Numbered from the stretch's first letter, positions 34,101 to 43,410 are shown. The stretch is 56,929 bases of DNA from an uncultured Lachnospiraceae bacterium (GCA_951800145.1 CATOJE010000017.1:1-56929); one strand, 5' to 3'. Notes: generated by a model from the sequence alone, not told the origin. Translations and numbers: made by a program.

Positions 34101-37100
34101 TCACAGGTTACGGTCTTGACAGCCTGGGCTCCATCATAGATGGTAAATACAGCCCCGGCTAAAGGCGTCTTATCCTCCTCCCTCACCTTTGCGATGGTGT
34201 AGCTCTGCGGAGTATTTTGAATCGCCCGGTCAATGGTTAATACTGCATTGGTTCCGGCGTAGGCAGCGTCCTTCATCTCTCCGTCGGGAGAGTAGGTGTT
34301 CTCGCCCGGGATTATGTAGAAGATAATGGGCTCTGACTTGGTGTAGCCTGGAAGCGTCTTGGTTTCCGTCAAGGTATATTTTCCCTTGGGAAGCATCCAG
34401 CCTGCATTTCCAGCCGAGAAATCAACATGGCCGCTTACGGTGGTGAAGGTTACGGTCAGGCTGGATTCTCCGGATGTGGGCTTCCCGCCCTCTCCTTCTG
34501 CCAGCTGGATCCCTGCGGTGTTTTTCCAGTTCTCTGGTGCATGAGTTAAGTAGGTAATCCACTCCTTTGCCCAGTACTCAAAGGTGTCGTCGCCATCCAG
34601 CCGCTCTGCCTTCAGCTCAAACTCTACCCCAGCCAGGTTTTCCCTGCTCTCGCTGTCGATCTTGTCGAAGGTGAGGTTGCCGGTGGGGAAATAGATCCCC
34701 ATGTCCTGATTGCGCACTGCGTAATTCTGTACCTGAATCTGTTCTATTTCCGGCATGGTAATATTTAAAATCTCGCCATGCTTTCCATTGGCATCGGAGC
34801 TGTTTCCTGCAAACTGCATCTCCGCGTCGGAGTCATACCTGGCGTCTCCCTGGCGCTGTTTCGTAATGGTGCACTGCTCCAGAGGAATCTTCCTGCTTTG
34901 GCCGATGATGTTAAACAGGCCTTTGTCTGTTCCATTACTTTCCATTCCGGTAAACTCAACTACAAACTCTCCTGCAGGCAGGTTTACGAAGCGGTAATTC
35001 CCAGGAGCTACATATCCTTCTGCCTCTTTCTTGCTGTGGACATCCCATGCCTTTCCCAAAGAAGTCGTTCCGATAATCTCATAGGAATCCCCATTCTTTT
35101 TCTTTAAGGTAACCTGAATATTCTCCAGCCTTGGCTCACCGCTGTCCTGAACTCCATTAAAGTTAGCATCCAGCCAGGCCAGGCCTTCTAATGTACGGCT
35201 TACCACGAAGGAATGAGCCGTGCTCTTAAGATCCCGGTTGCTTAATGTGGTTCCTACGTAATCTCCTGGCTTCGCGTCCTGAATCTGAACCTTTGTATCC
35301 AGAGATAAAGTGGTCTGAGCAGGCAGTACACCTACGGCGACGATCGCTGTTACCGGTTCTCCGCTAAAGGTATGGGTGGGGTGGCTGCTGTTTATACCAT
35401 CCATTAGAATCCAGATACCCGCTTCTACTTCATGCTGGAACTGTTCCATATTTAAAATTCCGCTTGAATCCAGATAATCCTTTGAGCTCCGATTTTTGTA
35501 ATCCTCCGATGTTGTGTAGTAGAACTTAATGCCGGAAGCCTGATTTAAGTTTGCCATCACACTGTGATTATCGCAGCTGACTGTCACCTGATTCAGGGAA
35601 ATCCTTCCGCTGGAAACCTTGGTTCCATCCTTATCCCCATTAAAGGGCACCACATCGTATGCGATGATATCGGTCTCATTGGGCGAATTATTCCCGATCT
35701 TCAGAGAAAATTCCATAGGAGCGCCTACTTCTACCGCAGTCTGTTTCGCCTTCTTAAATACATTGGTGGCGCCCAGCTTAGATACCTTGATCTCAAATAC
35801 TGCCATATTTCCTTCTTTTAATGCATAGGTAGGGGCCAGATTGGTTCCTCCAATGGTCACTTCATTTTCTAACCCCTGACCATCTTTCACATCGTTTTGG
35901 GCCGTATTGATATCTCCAATATCACAGGAATAATAGATTGGGGCAAGAGGTGTCCTGAGATCCGTTCCAAGCCTTACATTCTTAAATGTCCATGTCAGCC
36001 GGACTCTCTCCTCTTCCACTTCATTCCCATTTACATCCTTCACTTTTTTAATGACTTTGTCTATGGTCAGTCGAACAGATTCAGCGCCTTTTCCTCCATC
36101 TCCACGCTTCAAGTCAATCTCTGTACCCTCGAAGGGAATATTGACACCGGTAAACTGTCCTTGCTGTCCTGCCCCTATCGTCTCATAGGTTCCTCCAATG
36201 TAGGAGGAGCCTGGCTTATAAGTTAAGCCGTTAGGAAGCGTATCCTGCACAACTAAGGAATCAATAACAAATTCTGAACCTGCGGTCTCCGAATTTGAAG
36301 TGCCACCTTTTCGTTCAATGGTTGGAGACAAAATATAGTCCGCTACCCTTTGCCCTACATCCAAATCATAGTAAACCTGTGCCTGGTTTTGATTTGAAAT
36401 CCTCTGGGCAGTACTCTTTTTAATCGTCGCACGGTAACCTACGATTAAGCAGGAATCAATATTATGGATATCTGTGCCATCTTTAATCTCTCCATTTTCC
36501 AAATATTGAGTTTTAGGAGAGCCTGTACCCTTGTGTACATTTGTAGCAGGTATAAAATTATCTGGAAAGGATCTCAACCCACCTGTCGGCTTTGCCGCAT
36601 TGGTTGGAAACCCGTTCTTTGCATAATCAAGCCATTGGGCTTCTGTGATTTCTTCTTCTTTGGTAATGGTCGCTCTACTTTCTTTATTTAAATACTCTAT
36701 GGCATCGCTGACTACATCCTTCCGTTCCCATGCTCGAGTGTTCTGGGTAACCATGTAAACATTCCCAACCAAATCCGTATTATTCTTAACTTTTCCCTTT
36801 ACAAAGAAATGGTTGTGCGTCATCTGCCAGCTGTAATCACCTCTCCACTCGCAGAGCACGGCAACGCAGACATACTCTTCCTTCCATTGATCCAAGGGGT
36901 AGAATTCTAACTGTTCAAAGGAAGCATGAATCATTTCATCATCATAGCCTTCATCAGCCGGTGTCTTGGCACTGCCATGATTCCATCCTTGGGTCGGATC
37001 ACTTTTTCTTACCCCGTAAAGTATCCGTTCTGTGGGACTATTTTTCGGCGATGTGCCATTTTCGTCCATCTGTGGTTCAAACATAGCATCGTCAAATTTC

Positions 37101-40100
37101 ACTAAGGCATCATAGGCAACACCGCACTCATTTCCATCCGTGCCGTCATGGTCGATTCGGCACTGCAGACTCATCTCCGTCCCTAATGCCGCCCAATCCT
37201 TACCACTTCCTTCACAGCCTGATGTCAAAGGGATCGTCCAGTTCATATCGGATGAATTATACTGAACGTAGCTGATATAAGTGCCTGGCAGGCGGTAATT
37301 ATAAGGAGTGTCTCGTTTATCATCCCCCGTATTCGCCTGCTCTGCCAAAGGCTGGTGCGTCATACTTTCCATTTTCAGATTAACATCCTCAGCCTTTACT
37401 TTAAATACGCCTGCGTTACAGCTAGTCCCGATGGCTTCGGTATCCTGAAGAACCAGAATGTCCTCTCCAGCTGCATTTTTTCTATAAAATGGCTGCACAA
37501 TCCAGAATTCTCCTGCTGAGAAACACAGCTTATCTAATTCCCAGTAATGGGAAACACTCCCTCTTGTGAAATAATCATTGCCATTTTCATTGCCACTGCC
37601 TGGAACTGTGTTTGGTATTTTTGACAAATCCTCTGTAATCTCAAAACCATTGACAGACACGTGAATCTCTCCGCCTTCAACCTTCCCCTCTTCCGTTATT
37701 CGGTAAGGTTCCTGTGTCATGGTCCAGCTTCCGCCATTAGCACAGCTGGAATTGCGGTTCCAGCCATTGGAGCGGGGACGATTTAATGGCACCGACCTGG
37801 CGCAGGTATCTGTAAATTTTCCTTCAACCTTCCGGTCATCCTCCTGGGCTTCATAACTATTCTCCCCAGCGCTCCATAGCAAAGGCTTATAATACTTTAA
37901 TTCTAATTCATTTCCCTGTTTTCCATCAGCATATTCTGGAATGAAGGTAGAATCTAATTTCACATCAAAGCGAATGGTCTGATTCAAATCGGGGAATTCC
38001 ACTCCACGAAGGCCTGTTCCGTTTTCTTTTCCATAGATCTGAAGAACCGCACCTAAACTTCCCATACGGCCCTCTTTTACTTCTTCATGGCCTCGATTGG
38101 GCGCTTTCTCATTTCCCGTGTTAAAATCAAACTTGCTTATGGTAGTATTGGTATATCCGTCTAGCTGCAGCTCCACATTATACATAGGACGGGCGGATAT
38201 AATAATCGGGTCTGTCTTCACCGTAACAAATTCTTCCGTCTTATGCTTATCACAAGCCTGGGCGCTTCCGGTGATTAACCGGTCGGGGAACTGATATCCG
38301 ATGGCGCTGCCCTCGGTATCCCCTTCCTTCATCACTAGCCCGGCTCCTTCGCCTATGTCATTGACACCCAGCCAGAAGGTTGCTTCCGGTACGATTTCTT
38401 GCCCATTCTGTAATTTTAATGCACGAAGTACCACCTTTAATTCCAGCTTGCTCTCGCCGATGGCATTTTCCCCGCCATTGGTGGGCTCCCAGAGAAAGCT
38501 TCCCCGCAGAACCTGAACATCTTTGCCATTCCGCTTCTTCGTGGTTACGATATTTCCATTGCCATCTTTTTCAAGCTGGATATTCGTCTTGGAATGGAGC
38601 CATCCCATATTATCGGTGTCAAAGGTAAGTTCGCTTGCGGATCCAGGAAGAATCAGCTCGAAGCAAAGGGTTCCTGTCTTATAATGACGGTATGGGCTTC
38701 CATCCCGCACGCGGCTGGTTACCTCCACATTATAGCTGGCGGTATCGAAGGTTCTGAGAATATTATCCGCTGCCTTCCAGTCATCACCTGGCTCGTAACC
38801 TTCAGGGTATTCCTTATTCGGATCCTTTGTATCAAAAGGCTCTGTACCTGTCTGGAAGGAGTCCTTATTCAAACGAGCCTCCACATAGGCCACATCTCCC
38901 GCCTGATCTACCGTCTCCCCCAGGTCGCCGCTCTGGTAAACATTTACCACCACTTCATCGGATTCCCCGATCACCACGGTTCCGCCTGGATAATCGATAT
39001 ATGCTTCGTAGCGGACGGTATGTGTCTTCGCCTTCTGGAATGGAGTAAAGGTATTCTTTCCATCCCACTCCCAGACTTCTGTCTCCAACTGGTCGATCAG
39101 CTCATAGGTTACGGACTGGGGACGGCACTCATACTGCTTCTTCTCTGCTGTGTCATCCTCTGCGGTCACATTTCCATTATCCAGCAGATCGTACTCTCTG
39201 CCTACGATAAAGAAGTCAAATGCCGGCAGGTTAAAATGAATCTGGCTTGCGGATACCGTAATTTCCTTCTGGAATCCTTCCTCTTCCTGCCCCTCAGCCT
39301 CTGATAATACCTGGTAGGTAAGAGTATAAGCGGCTGTGGAGGCTTCTCCCTCCTCCGGCTTTTCCCCAAGGCTAAAGTCCGCTCCATCTGCGGAACTCCA
39401 TAAGGTGTCCTCTCCTGTGATGGTCAGAATAACCGGATATGTATTCCCGTTCTCATCGGTAACCGTCCCGCCTTCCGGAAGCAGCACCTCCGCCGGATAC
39501 TCCGCTCCATAGAAAAGCACGTCTCCATCCTTAATGGGAAGCTGCTCTTCCCAGTCCAGCTCTCCTGCCACAGCCTTTCCAGCCACTCGCTTCATGCTGG
39601 ACTGGACAAATGCAACCGTATTCTGCCGCAGTCCCAGCACGGCCGGGTACTCGCTGCTGTCCGGGCCTACCATATCTTCCAGGGAAAGCTCTTCCTTCAC
39701 TTCCTCTGTACCGGCCTCCGCCTCATCGTCTGCTGCTGTAAATAAGGAAGATACGGAGGAAAACATCTTCGACAGGAAGGATTTTTCTCCGCCCTGGGCC
39801 TTTTCTAAATCCTCTTCTGTGATCTCCTCCTGGTTTATCAGCTTCATCTCCAGCTCAGACATATCGAACCGGCCAGTGGGATCCAGCTTATAGGGCTTTA
39901 ATCCCTCTGCCTCCATCTCCTGGCGGATGGCTGCGATGGTATCCGCTGTGTTTCCCTTCACCGCAGTATCGATTTTTACAGTGCTGCCTGCTGTTTCTTT
40001 TGTTTCTTCTGTTTCTGCCTTTTCCTCATCGCTGCTTCCCTGGCTGCTGCTGGCTAATGGCTCTGCAACCATGTGAATCCACTTCCGGCTGATGGAAAGG

Positions 40101-41587
40101 GAGTAGTCCTTGCCACTATCCCCGGTGCTGTCCTGGGAGGGCTTATCTGAGCCATCCGGCTGATTCGATGTCCCGGAATCCTGGGAGGGCTTGTCCTGGG
40201 AATCAGAGCCTGCCGAAGCGGAATCCTTTGCGTCCCCCTCCGCCTTATCCGAGCTGGTATCCTTGTGATTTCCGTCATCGGATATCACTGGACCGGAATT
40301 CTCCGGAGTATTATCCTTGTTCTCTGTATCCTGACTGCCGGAGGGTTTTTCCTGTGAGCCAGGGCGATCGATGCCTCCTTCCCCTGAGCCGGGACGGTCT
40401 GTACTTCCTTCTCCTGTGTCAGGACGGTCTGTGCTTCCTTCCCCTGCGTCAGGATGGTCTGTACTTCCTTCTCCCGCGTCGGGACGATCTGCGCTTCCTT
40501 CTCCTGCGTCAGGGCGATCTGTGCTTCCTTCCCCTGAGCCGGGACGGTCTGTACTTTCTTCTCCTGCGTCAGGGCGATCGATACTTCCTTCCCCTGCGTC
40601 AGGGTTGCCTGTGCTTCCTTCCTCCGGGGCTGGAGCTTCGGTATCCTCCTCATCTGGCGCCGGAAGCTCTGGGCTGCCGCCTTGATCCGGATCCTCCAGA
40701 GAGCTTCCTCCGCTGAGGCTGCCTCCGCCAGAGCCTCCGCTTCCGGAACCGCCTCCGGCATTTCCGCCTGTTACTGTACCTGATGCATTCCCTTCCTGGG
40801 ATGCGCCTGGACCTCCCACATTCACCGTGGCTCCGGCTCCATCCTCCAGGGCGCCGCCCTGGGCCATCTTTTTCTGGCGACGGCTCAGCTCCTTCATCTC
40901 CTTGAAGGTGATCCTTCCATCCTCCAGGCGCAGCTCTTCTCCTTCATACCAGATTCGGACATTGTACTGGCTGTCTTCCTCTGCGGCGCTGTTAGGGTTA
41001 ATCACCACAAGCTGCAGATCCTCAAAGGACATCCCGTCCTTCTTTTTCCCCTGCTTTACATAGACAAAGTAGGAAAGCTCCGCCTCATCCTCAAAAGTAC
41101 CCTGGAGCACCAGCTGGTATCCTTTGGTTCTGGACTGGATCTCGTCATATAGAGCTACCACCGCCCTTGGATCCTCGTAGCCGAAGAGCCCTGTATCCAG
41201 CTGCAGCTCCTCTCCGTCCTCCGGGTCATTTTGCGCTTCCAATGCCTCCTGGATAGCCGCCTCTGACAGGTAGAGATTTCTCTCGTCCCCGTCCTCCAGA
41301 TAGTAATCCAGACTATTTCCCTTGGCCGGAAGGTCATCGCTCCCCAGCTGCACTGCGTCAGACCGGGATGCATCCGATGGCGATGCGCTGGCATAGGCAT
41401 TGGCATAGCCTGCCAGCCCTACTGCATTCAGCCCATCTGCCATGGTTCCGGTTAAAAAAGTGGTAACCAAAACCGCTGCCAGCTTCCGCTTCCACTGGAC
41501 CCTGCCCAGGAAATGCCGGATCCGGTCTGAAGCCGGAAGGGTCTTTGCCTTACGGCTTCGGCCTTTTTCACTTTCATTCCACTTCAT
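31127..41587 (-). CDS. Giant LPKTG surface protein 1 (3486 residues)
   Basis: A long basic signal region (RKLAAVLVTTFLTGTMADGL, hydrophobic core about 35-55, end near YANAYA). Then a conserved N-terminal domain (about 70-240), Gly/Ser-rich linker, and 10-residue repeats (about 323-412). A very large beta-rich region follows (about 700-2100). C-terminal half: SdrD_B-like domain with GLAWLDANFNGVQDSGEP (about 2130), SpaA-like domains from FDKIDSESRENLAGVEF (about 2300) and VREEDKTPLAGAVF (about 2460), then a string of roughly 100-residue modules alternating LxIxKxLxDYxG and LTLxKRxDxAxxG types. LPKTG (3451-3455), helix and MKKRKEEK tail end it. Start ATG at 41587 has GGAGAGGAGAG upstream. Paralogous to the giant protein at 43411. 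Likely a wall-anchored fibrillar adhesin; ligand unknown. Confidence 0.92.
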   Translation of the reverse strand: MKWNESEKGRSRKAKTLPASDRIRHFLGRVQWKRKLAAVLVTTFLTGTMADGLNAVGLAGYANAYASASPSDASRSDAVQLGSDDLPAKGNSLDYYLEDGDERNLYLSEAAIQEALEAQNDPEDGEELQLDTGLFGYEDPRAVVALYDEIQSRTKGYQLVLQGTFEDEAELSYFVYVKQGKKKDGMSFEDLQLVVINPNSAAEEDSQYNVRIWYEGEELRLEDGRITFKEMKELSRRQKKMAQGGALEDGAGATVNVGGPGASQEGNASGTVTGGNAGGGSGSGGSGGGSLSGGSSLEDPDQGGSPELPAPDEEDTEAPAPEEGSTGNPDAGEGSIDRPDAGEESTDRPGSGEGSTDRPDAGEGSADRPDAGEGSTDHPDAGEGSTDRPDTGEGSTDRPGSGEGGIDRPGSQEKPSGSQDTENKDNTPENSGPVISDDGNHKDTSSDKAEGDAKDSASAGSDSQDKPSQDSGTSNQPDGSDKPSQDSTGDSGKDYSLSISRKWIHMVAEPLASSSQGSSDEEKAETEETKETAGSTVKIDTAVKGNTADTIAAIRQEMEAEGLKPYKLDPTGRFDMSELEMKLINQEEITEEDLEKAQGGEKSFLSKMFSSVSSLFTAADDEAEAGTEEVKEELSLEDMVGPDSSEYPAVLGLRQNTVAFVQSSMKRVAGKAVAGELDWEEQLPIKDGDVLFYGAEYPAEVLLPEGGTVTDENGNTYPVILTITGEDTLWSSADGADFSLGEKPEEGEASTAAYTLTYQVLSEAEGQEEEGFQKEITVSASQIHFNLPAFDFFIVGREYDLLDNGNVTAEDDTAEKKQYECRPQSVTYELIDQLETEVWEWDGKNTFTPFQKAKTHTVRYEAYIDYPGGTVVIGESDEVVVNVYQSGDLGETVDQAGDVAYVEARLNKDSFQTGTEPFDTKDPNKEYPEGYEPGDDWKAADNILRTFDTASYNVEVTSRVRDGSPYRHYKTGTLCFELILPGSASELTFDTDNMGWLHSKTNIQLEKDGNGNIVTTKKRNGKDVQVLRGSFLWEPTNGGENAIGESKLELKVVLRALKLQNGQEIVPEATFWLGVNDIGEGAGLVMKEGDTEGSAIGYQFPDRLITGSAQACDKHKTEEFVTVKTDPIIISARPMYNVELQLDGYTNTTISKFDFNTGNEKAPNRGHEEVKEGRMGSLGAVLQIYGKENGTGLRGVEFPDLNQTIRFDVKLDSTFIPEYADGKQGNELELKYYKPLLWSAGENSYEAQEDDRKVEGKFTDTCARSVPLNRPRSNGWNRNSSCANGGSWTMTQEPYRITEEGKVEGGEIHVSVNGFEITEDLSKIPNTVPGSGNENGNDYFTRGSVSHYWELDKLCFSAGEFWIVQPFYRKNAAGEDILVLQDTEAIGTSCNAGVFKVKAEDVNLKMESMTHQPLAEQANTGDDKRDTPYNYRLPGTYISYVQYNSSDMNWTIPLTSGCEGSGKDWAALGTEMSLQCRIDHDGTDGNECGVAYDALVKFDDAMFEPQMDENGTSPKNSPTERILYGVRKSDPTQGWNHGSAKTPADEGYDDEMIHASFEQLEFYPLDQWKEEYVCVAVLCEWRGDYSWQMTHNHFFVKGKVKNNTDLVGNVYMVTQNTRAWERKDVVSDAIEYLNKESRATITKEEEITEAQWLDYAKNGFPTNAAKPTGGLRSFPDNFIPATNVHKGTGSPKTQYLENGEIKDGTDIHNIDSCLIVGYRATIKKSTAQRISNQNQAQVYYDLDVGQRVADYILSPTIERKGGTSNSETAGSEFVIDSLVVQDTLPNGLTYKPGSSYIGGTYETIGAGQQGQFTGVNIPFEGTEIDLKRGDGGKGAESVRLTIDKVIKKVKDVNGNEVEEERVRLTWTFKNVRLGTDLRTPLAPIYYSCDIGDINTAQNDVKDGQGLENEVTIGGTNLAPTYALKEGNMAVFEIKVSKLGATNVFKKAKQTAVEVGAPMEFSLKIGNNSPNETDIIAYDVVPFNGDKDGTKVSSGRISLNQVTVSCDNHSVMANLNQASGIKFYYTTSEDYKNRSSKDYLDSSGILNMEQFQHEVEAGIWILMDGINSSHPTHTFSGEPVTAIVAVGVLPAQTTLSLDTKVQIQDAKPGDYVGTTLSNRDLKSTAHSFVVSRTLEGLAWLDANFNGVQDSGEPRLENIQVTLKKKNGDSYEIIGTTSLGKAWDVHSKKEAEGYVAPGNYRFVNLPAGEFVVEFTGMESNGTDKGLFNIIGQSRKIPLEQCTITKQRQGDARYDSDAEMQFAGNSSDANGKHGEILNITMPEIEQIQVQNYAVRNQDMGIYFPTGNLTFDKIDSESRENLAGVEFELKAERLDGDDTFEYWAKEWITYLTHAPENWKNTAGIQLAEGEGGKPTSGESSLTVTFTTVSGHVDFSAGNAGWMLPKGKYTLTETKTLPGYTKSEPIIFYIIPGENTYSPDGEMKDAAYAGTNAVLTIDRAIQNTPQSYTIAKVREEDKTPLAGAVFTIYDGAQAVKTVTCDSMGEGTFFQSGLVKDNVYKLTETTVPAGYTAAADIWFKLVPNGVPDSNLLKLQLCQPDGTEAPYPEASLSQDQLKLTIEDTLETGSLTLRKELTGEEKIGDPNAEKEFSFTMTLKQPESYGRPAAAFALAEEAGKLYIKATRISTDSAGNQTEAAVRYLVTPGAANGIVKDIKLRAGESVRFDGIYYGTTFHIAEDQKLPTGFQFSGGSVSGGQSPSVNVANGTIYGKTVKGENQVTAVAENTVKLTSLPLVKTFNSDIPSILPVFHVYDITGRQEPFQSADDAPGTEDATWVDTITIEAQADGTYTGRSREVLMPGHTYQVVEYLDPTASYSDAYEAKVSEPVKVTVDMENRTNTLVLTPGAVAITNERSRGWLTISKRLNDHYGEELGEQRTFFYRVYPVDETGAEGEPLTLPEDYAVPGDPTIGTIVNGADAHWIFVPFGTYRVKEVDETGVPYDDKENPNPDYHISYVDQDMVLNPPKDVYLDANLYTVGSQIINTEKALGQLTLTKRTDWAEGGKTKFFFTVRNEKTGELVPAPGTQGKTSSWLERLLGSGREEEEGESLLWIITADKTVNTMDTVGSLTATGLPYGRYLVTEVDEEGNALSQSYPYDVSMEAQGMDPAYGQGSTEAGTDYQNPAMAVTVTNQRNRGYLQIRKTLQDYAGNGFQDKSREFYYTVLNSRGEAVDLPEEYQYRNMAHIGRITDEQLHTIFVPYETYRVLETDRDGRIYDQENPNPLYDVTNPEPVVLTLENADSASAMILNREKALGSLTLVKRSDRAYEGNAFYFQVENSKGEKIPMPDPEGNPTTELIWKIEVTQSVYEMAEVGSLTVKNLPYDTYQVTEVSSDGTALSEGFRYQVSYETKAQGAVRDSQSGTADIISPAVTVTVTNTRKPYSDSPGGGGSTGGGGGNPSRSNPPTSFIPDADVPLGGADGGDGDSLTEILDEDVPLYGLPKTGDTSASTAGILGLMLMSLLGAAGIMKKRKEEK
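40351..40620 (-). repeat. 30-bp repeats in giant adhesin 1, nine units
   Basis: Nine contiguous 30-bp units encode variants of EGSTDRPDAG. They lie in frame at residues about 323-412 between the N-terminal domain and the main stalk. The paralogue has Gly/Ser-rich sequence in the same place. Confidence 0.88.
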
Positions 41588-41652
41588 TATCTTCTCTCCT
41601 CTCCCCTTTTTGCTTCTTTAAACTAAGGTTCTCCTTCTCTTCCTTTGTTTCT

Positions 41653-41838
41653 TTATCCGTGAGTTTGATCTGCCGGAGGGGAAGCGCTCCCCTCCAGAGC
41701 TACATCCATCATCTTAATAAGCTCCAGAAGGCTCCGGAAATTTTCCGTCTTGTTTTCCTCCATCCAGGTCACGGAGCCTTGCCAGGTTGCATTCTGCTGC
41801 CCCAGCACATGGATCAGGAATGAATGCTTCTGCTTCAC
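41653..41838 (-). CDS. Short NATWQG-family protein, copy 1 (61 residues)
   Basis: GTG start at 41836-41838 with GAGAGGTG about 8 nt upstream. Core: FLIHVLGQQNATWQGSVTW then FRSLLELIKMMDVAL. This core is clearly homologous to the 105-residue protein at 55145 (NATWQG, W, FRS-LEL-K-MD-AL all shared), and both sit between a regulator and a giant adhesin. It has no signal peptide or membrane helix. The first 125 nt overlap the end of the regulator gene in another frame. Predicted fold: two or three beta strands plus one helix. Function unknown; conservation at the same place in both cassettes argues that it is real. Confidence 0.72.
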   Translation of the reverse strand: MKQKHSFLIHVLGQQNATWQGSVTWMEENKTENFRSLLELIKMMDVALEGSASPPADQTHG

Positions 41839-43084
41839 TGTACCACACCTCTCTCTTCCACTTCCTCTGCTGTCCTTGTCCTTCTTCTGAATCCGGCGAT
41901 ATCTCTGTCTGCAGCGCTACCTCACCTGTATCCTCTGCCTCCCACATCTCTTTTAACCGGCGGGCTATGCCTCTGCCATCGGTCTGGCTGGTATTCACCA
42001 GCAGAGCCACAAACTGGCTGACGCTGTACCTGGCACACACATCATTGCTTCGGATTGCCCCGGACAGGAGCTTCTTTAACTGTTCCATCCTTCTCAGAGT
42101 ATATTCCTTATCCTCCGGTATCCTCTCTGCAGGGTCTGTCAGGGTACACAAAAGAAGCACTGCATTCTCCCTGGTCCTCTCCTTAATCCTTGTCACTACC
42201 CGGTAGATATCTACAAAGCTTGGATAGCTGCACCAATAGGCGCCGCTGCCGGTTTCCTTTTCCTTCAGCCTTACCTTAATTTCTGTCAGTGCATCCTTCG
42301 ACCAGAGGCTGCCCTGGCTCTCATCCCGCCGCCAGATCTCCTCCCTGGCCGGCATGGAAATCCCCATCTCCTCATAAAGGCCGGCATTGGCAGTCTCGTA
42401 CACTCTTCTGGCGTCCTCATACCGGTTCTGGGCTATAAGGCAGTCAATCTGGCAGGACTGCCAGTTGTCATACGGGTATATCCGGCTGGCCTGGGTGCAC
42501 AGCTCCAGAAGAAGGGTGTACTCTCTCTTCTCCTTTAAGGCTTTGCACAGATCATTCATGCATTCTGTGTAAATTCTTTGATACCGGGCTCCCTCCACAG
42601 TGGCCCATTCCTCCCCGGTCAGGGTGGGGAGGAATTCTCCTCCATATATCTGGCATAAATCCATAAGCAGCTGGAGCCGTTCCTCCCCCTGCACTGTGCC
42701 GTCCCGGATTCTCCGGTACATGGCGTCGATCCTTCCCACATCTGTCTCCAGCTCATATTCCTGGCTGAAATAGTACATTCCCTTCCGGTAAACTGCATAC
42801 CTTCCTTCGGGAAATCCCTTTGTCTCCTGAATTAATTTCCGCAGGCTGAAGGCACAGTACCGGAGATTCACCAGCTGGTTGGCATCATCTGCTGACTCAT
42901 CCCCAAGGTAACCTATCAGCTGGCTGCGGTGGATCCCCTTCTTCCCTGCCATCAGCAGGATCAGAAGCAGCTGCATATTCTTCTGGCGGATCCGCTTTGA
43001 CAGGCTTACCCGCTCTCCCTGGTAAAAGAGGGAAAAGCCGCCTAAGAAGCTGGCGTAAAAATCAGTATATGGTCTCTCCTTCAT
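41714..43084 (-). CDS. Winged-helix/BTAD regulator with degenerate GGDEF domain, copy 1
   Basis: 456 residues, cytosolic. OmpR-like winged helix (about 5-105: LGGFSLFYQGERVSL... QLIGYLGDES), BTAD-type helical repeats (about 110-250), and a C-terminal GGDEF-like domain (about 280-400). In the last, AVLLLCTLTD fits the first strands and ARYSVSQFVALL replaces ARYGGDEF-type sequence. RSND (345-348) lies exactly five residues before SVSQF (354-358), the I-site position. It should therefore be an inactive cyclase but a possible c-di-GMP sensor (inference). AGGGAGGAG precedes the ATG. It probably controls the following genes. The last 41 residues overlap the NATWQG gene. Confidence 0.8.
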   Translation of the reverse strand: MKERPYTDFYASFLGGFSLFYQGERVSLSKRIRQKNMQLLLILLMAGKKGIHRSQLIGYLGDESADDANQLVNLRYCAFSLRKLIQETKGFPEGRYAVYRKGMYYFSQEYELETDVGRIDAMYRRIRDGTVQGEERLQLLMDLCQIYGGEFLPTLTGEEWATVEGARYQRIYTECMNDLCKALKEKREYTLLLELCTQASRIYPYDNWQSCQIDCLIAQNRYEDARRVYETANAGLYEEMGISMPAREEIWRRDESQGSLWSKDALTEIKVRLKEKETGSGAYWCSYPSFVDIYRVVTRIKERTRENAVLLLCTLTDPAERIPEDKEYTLRRMEQLKKLLSGAIRSNDVCARYSVSQFVALLVNTSQTDGRGIARRLKEMWEAEDTGEVALQTEISPDSEEGQGQQRKWKREVWYSEAEAFIPDPCAGAAECNLARLRDLDGGKQDGKFPEPSGAY

Positions 43085-43148
43085 GACGCTCCTCCCTTCT
43101 TTCAGACTTTTATTTCCATATAATTACATTTCCACTAATTCCAGCCGT

Positions 43149-43154
43149 ATTATA
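43149..43154 (-). promoter_or_regulatory. Extended -10 promoter of cassette 1
   Basis: TGCTATAAT on the minus strand with no good -35 (AT-rich sequence upstream), about 60 nt before the regulator ATG. The missing -35 fits activator dependence. Confidence 0.5.
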
Positions 43155-43288
43155 GCATAGGAAATGTTTGAAAAAACGTTACATTATCATCATTTTTAAT
43201 TATTTTTTATATTTTTATGATGATTTTATTACAGTTTTCCCCAAACTCAAAGGTGTCAAAATACCTTTTGACCTCAACATCATGATAT

Positions 43289-43320
43289 AAAAAAATCCCC
43301 CGGAGTTTCCTCCAGGGGGT
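43289..43320 (-). terminator. Terminator of giant adhesin 2
   Basis: CCCCCTGGAG pairs with CTCCGGGGG around a short loop on the minus strand, followed by ATTTTTTT. It separates cassette 2 from the promoter of cassette 1. Confidence 0.9.
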
Positions 43321-43321
43321 T

Positions 43322-43408
43322 TGCGCTCTTACTATTCCCGCTGTCAAAATAGCTGAACATGGCCAAAGCTACACGGTTCATGTAAGCATTCATGGATTTT
43401 ACATCATC
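43322..43408 (-). pseudogene. Remnant of an AAA/PD-(D/E)XK (DUF1703) gene
   Basis: Read on the minus strand from 43408, 28 or so codons give DDVKSMNAYMNRVALAMFSY, followed by FDSGNSKSA. This aligns without gaps to the interior of the intact protein at 27871, which has NIKAMNIYMNRIALATFSYF then DAGKNPSA. There is no start, no catalytic part and no continuation: the left end runs into the terminator and the right end touches the adhesin stop. It is a scar of a second family member, probably lost when the adhesin cassette was inserted or duplicated. Confidence 0.8.
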
Positions 43409-43410
43409 CT

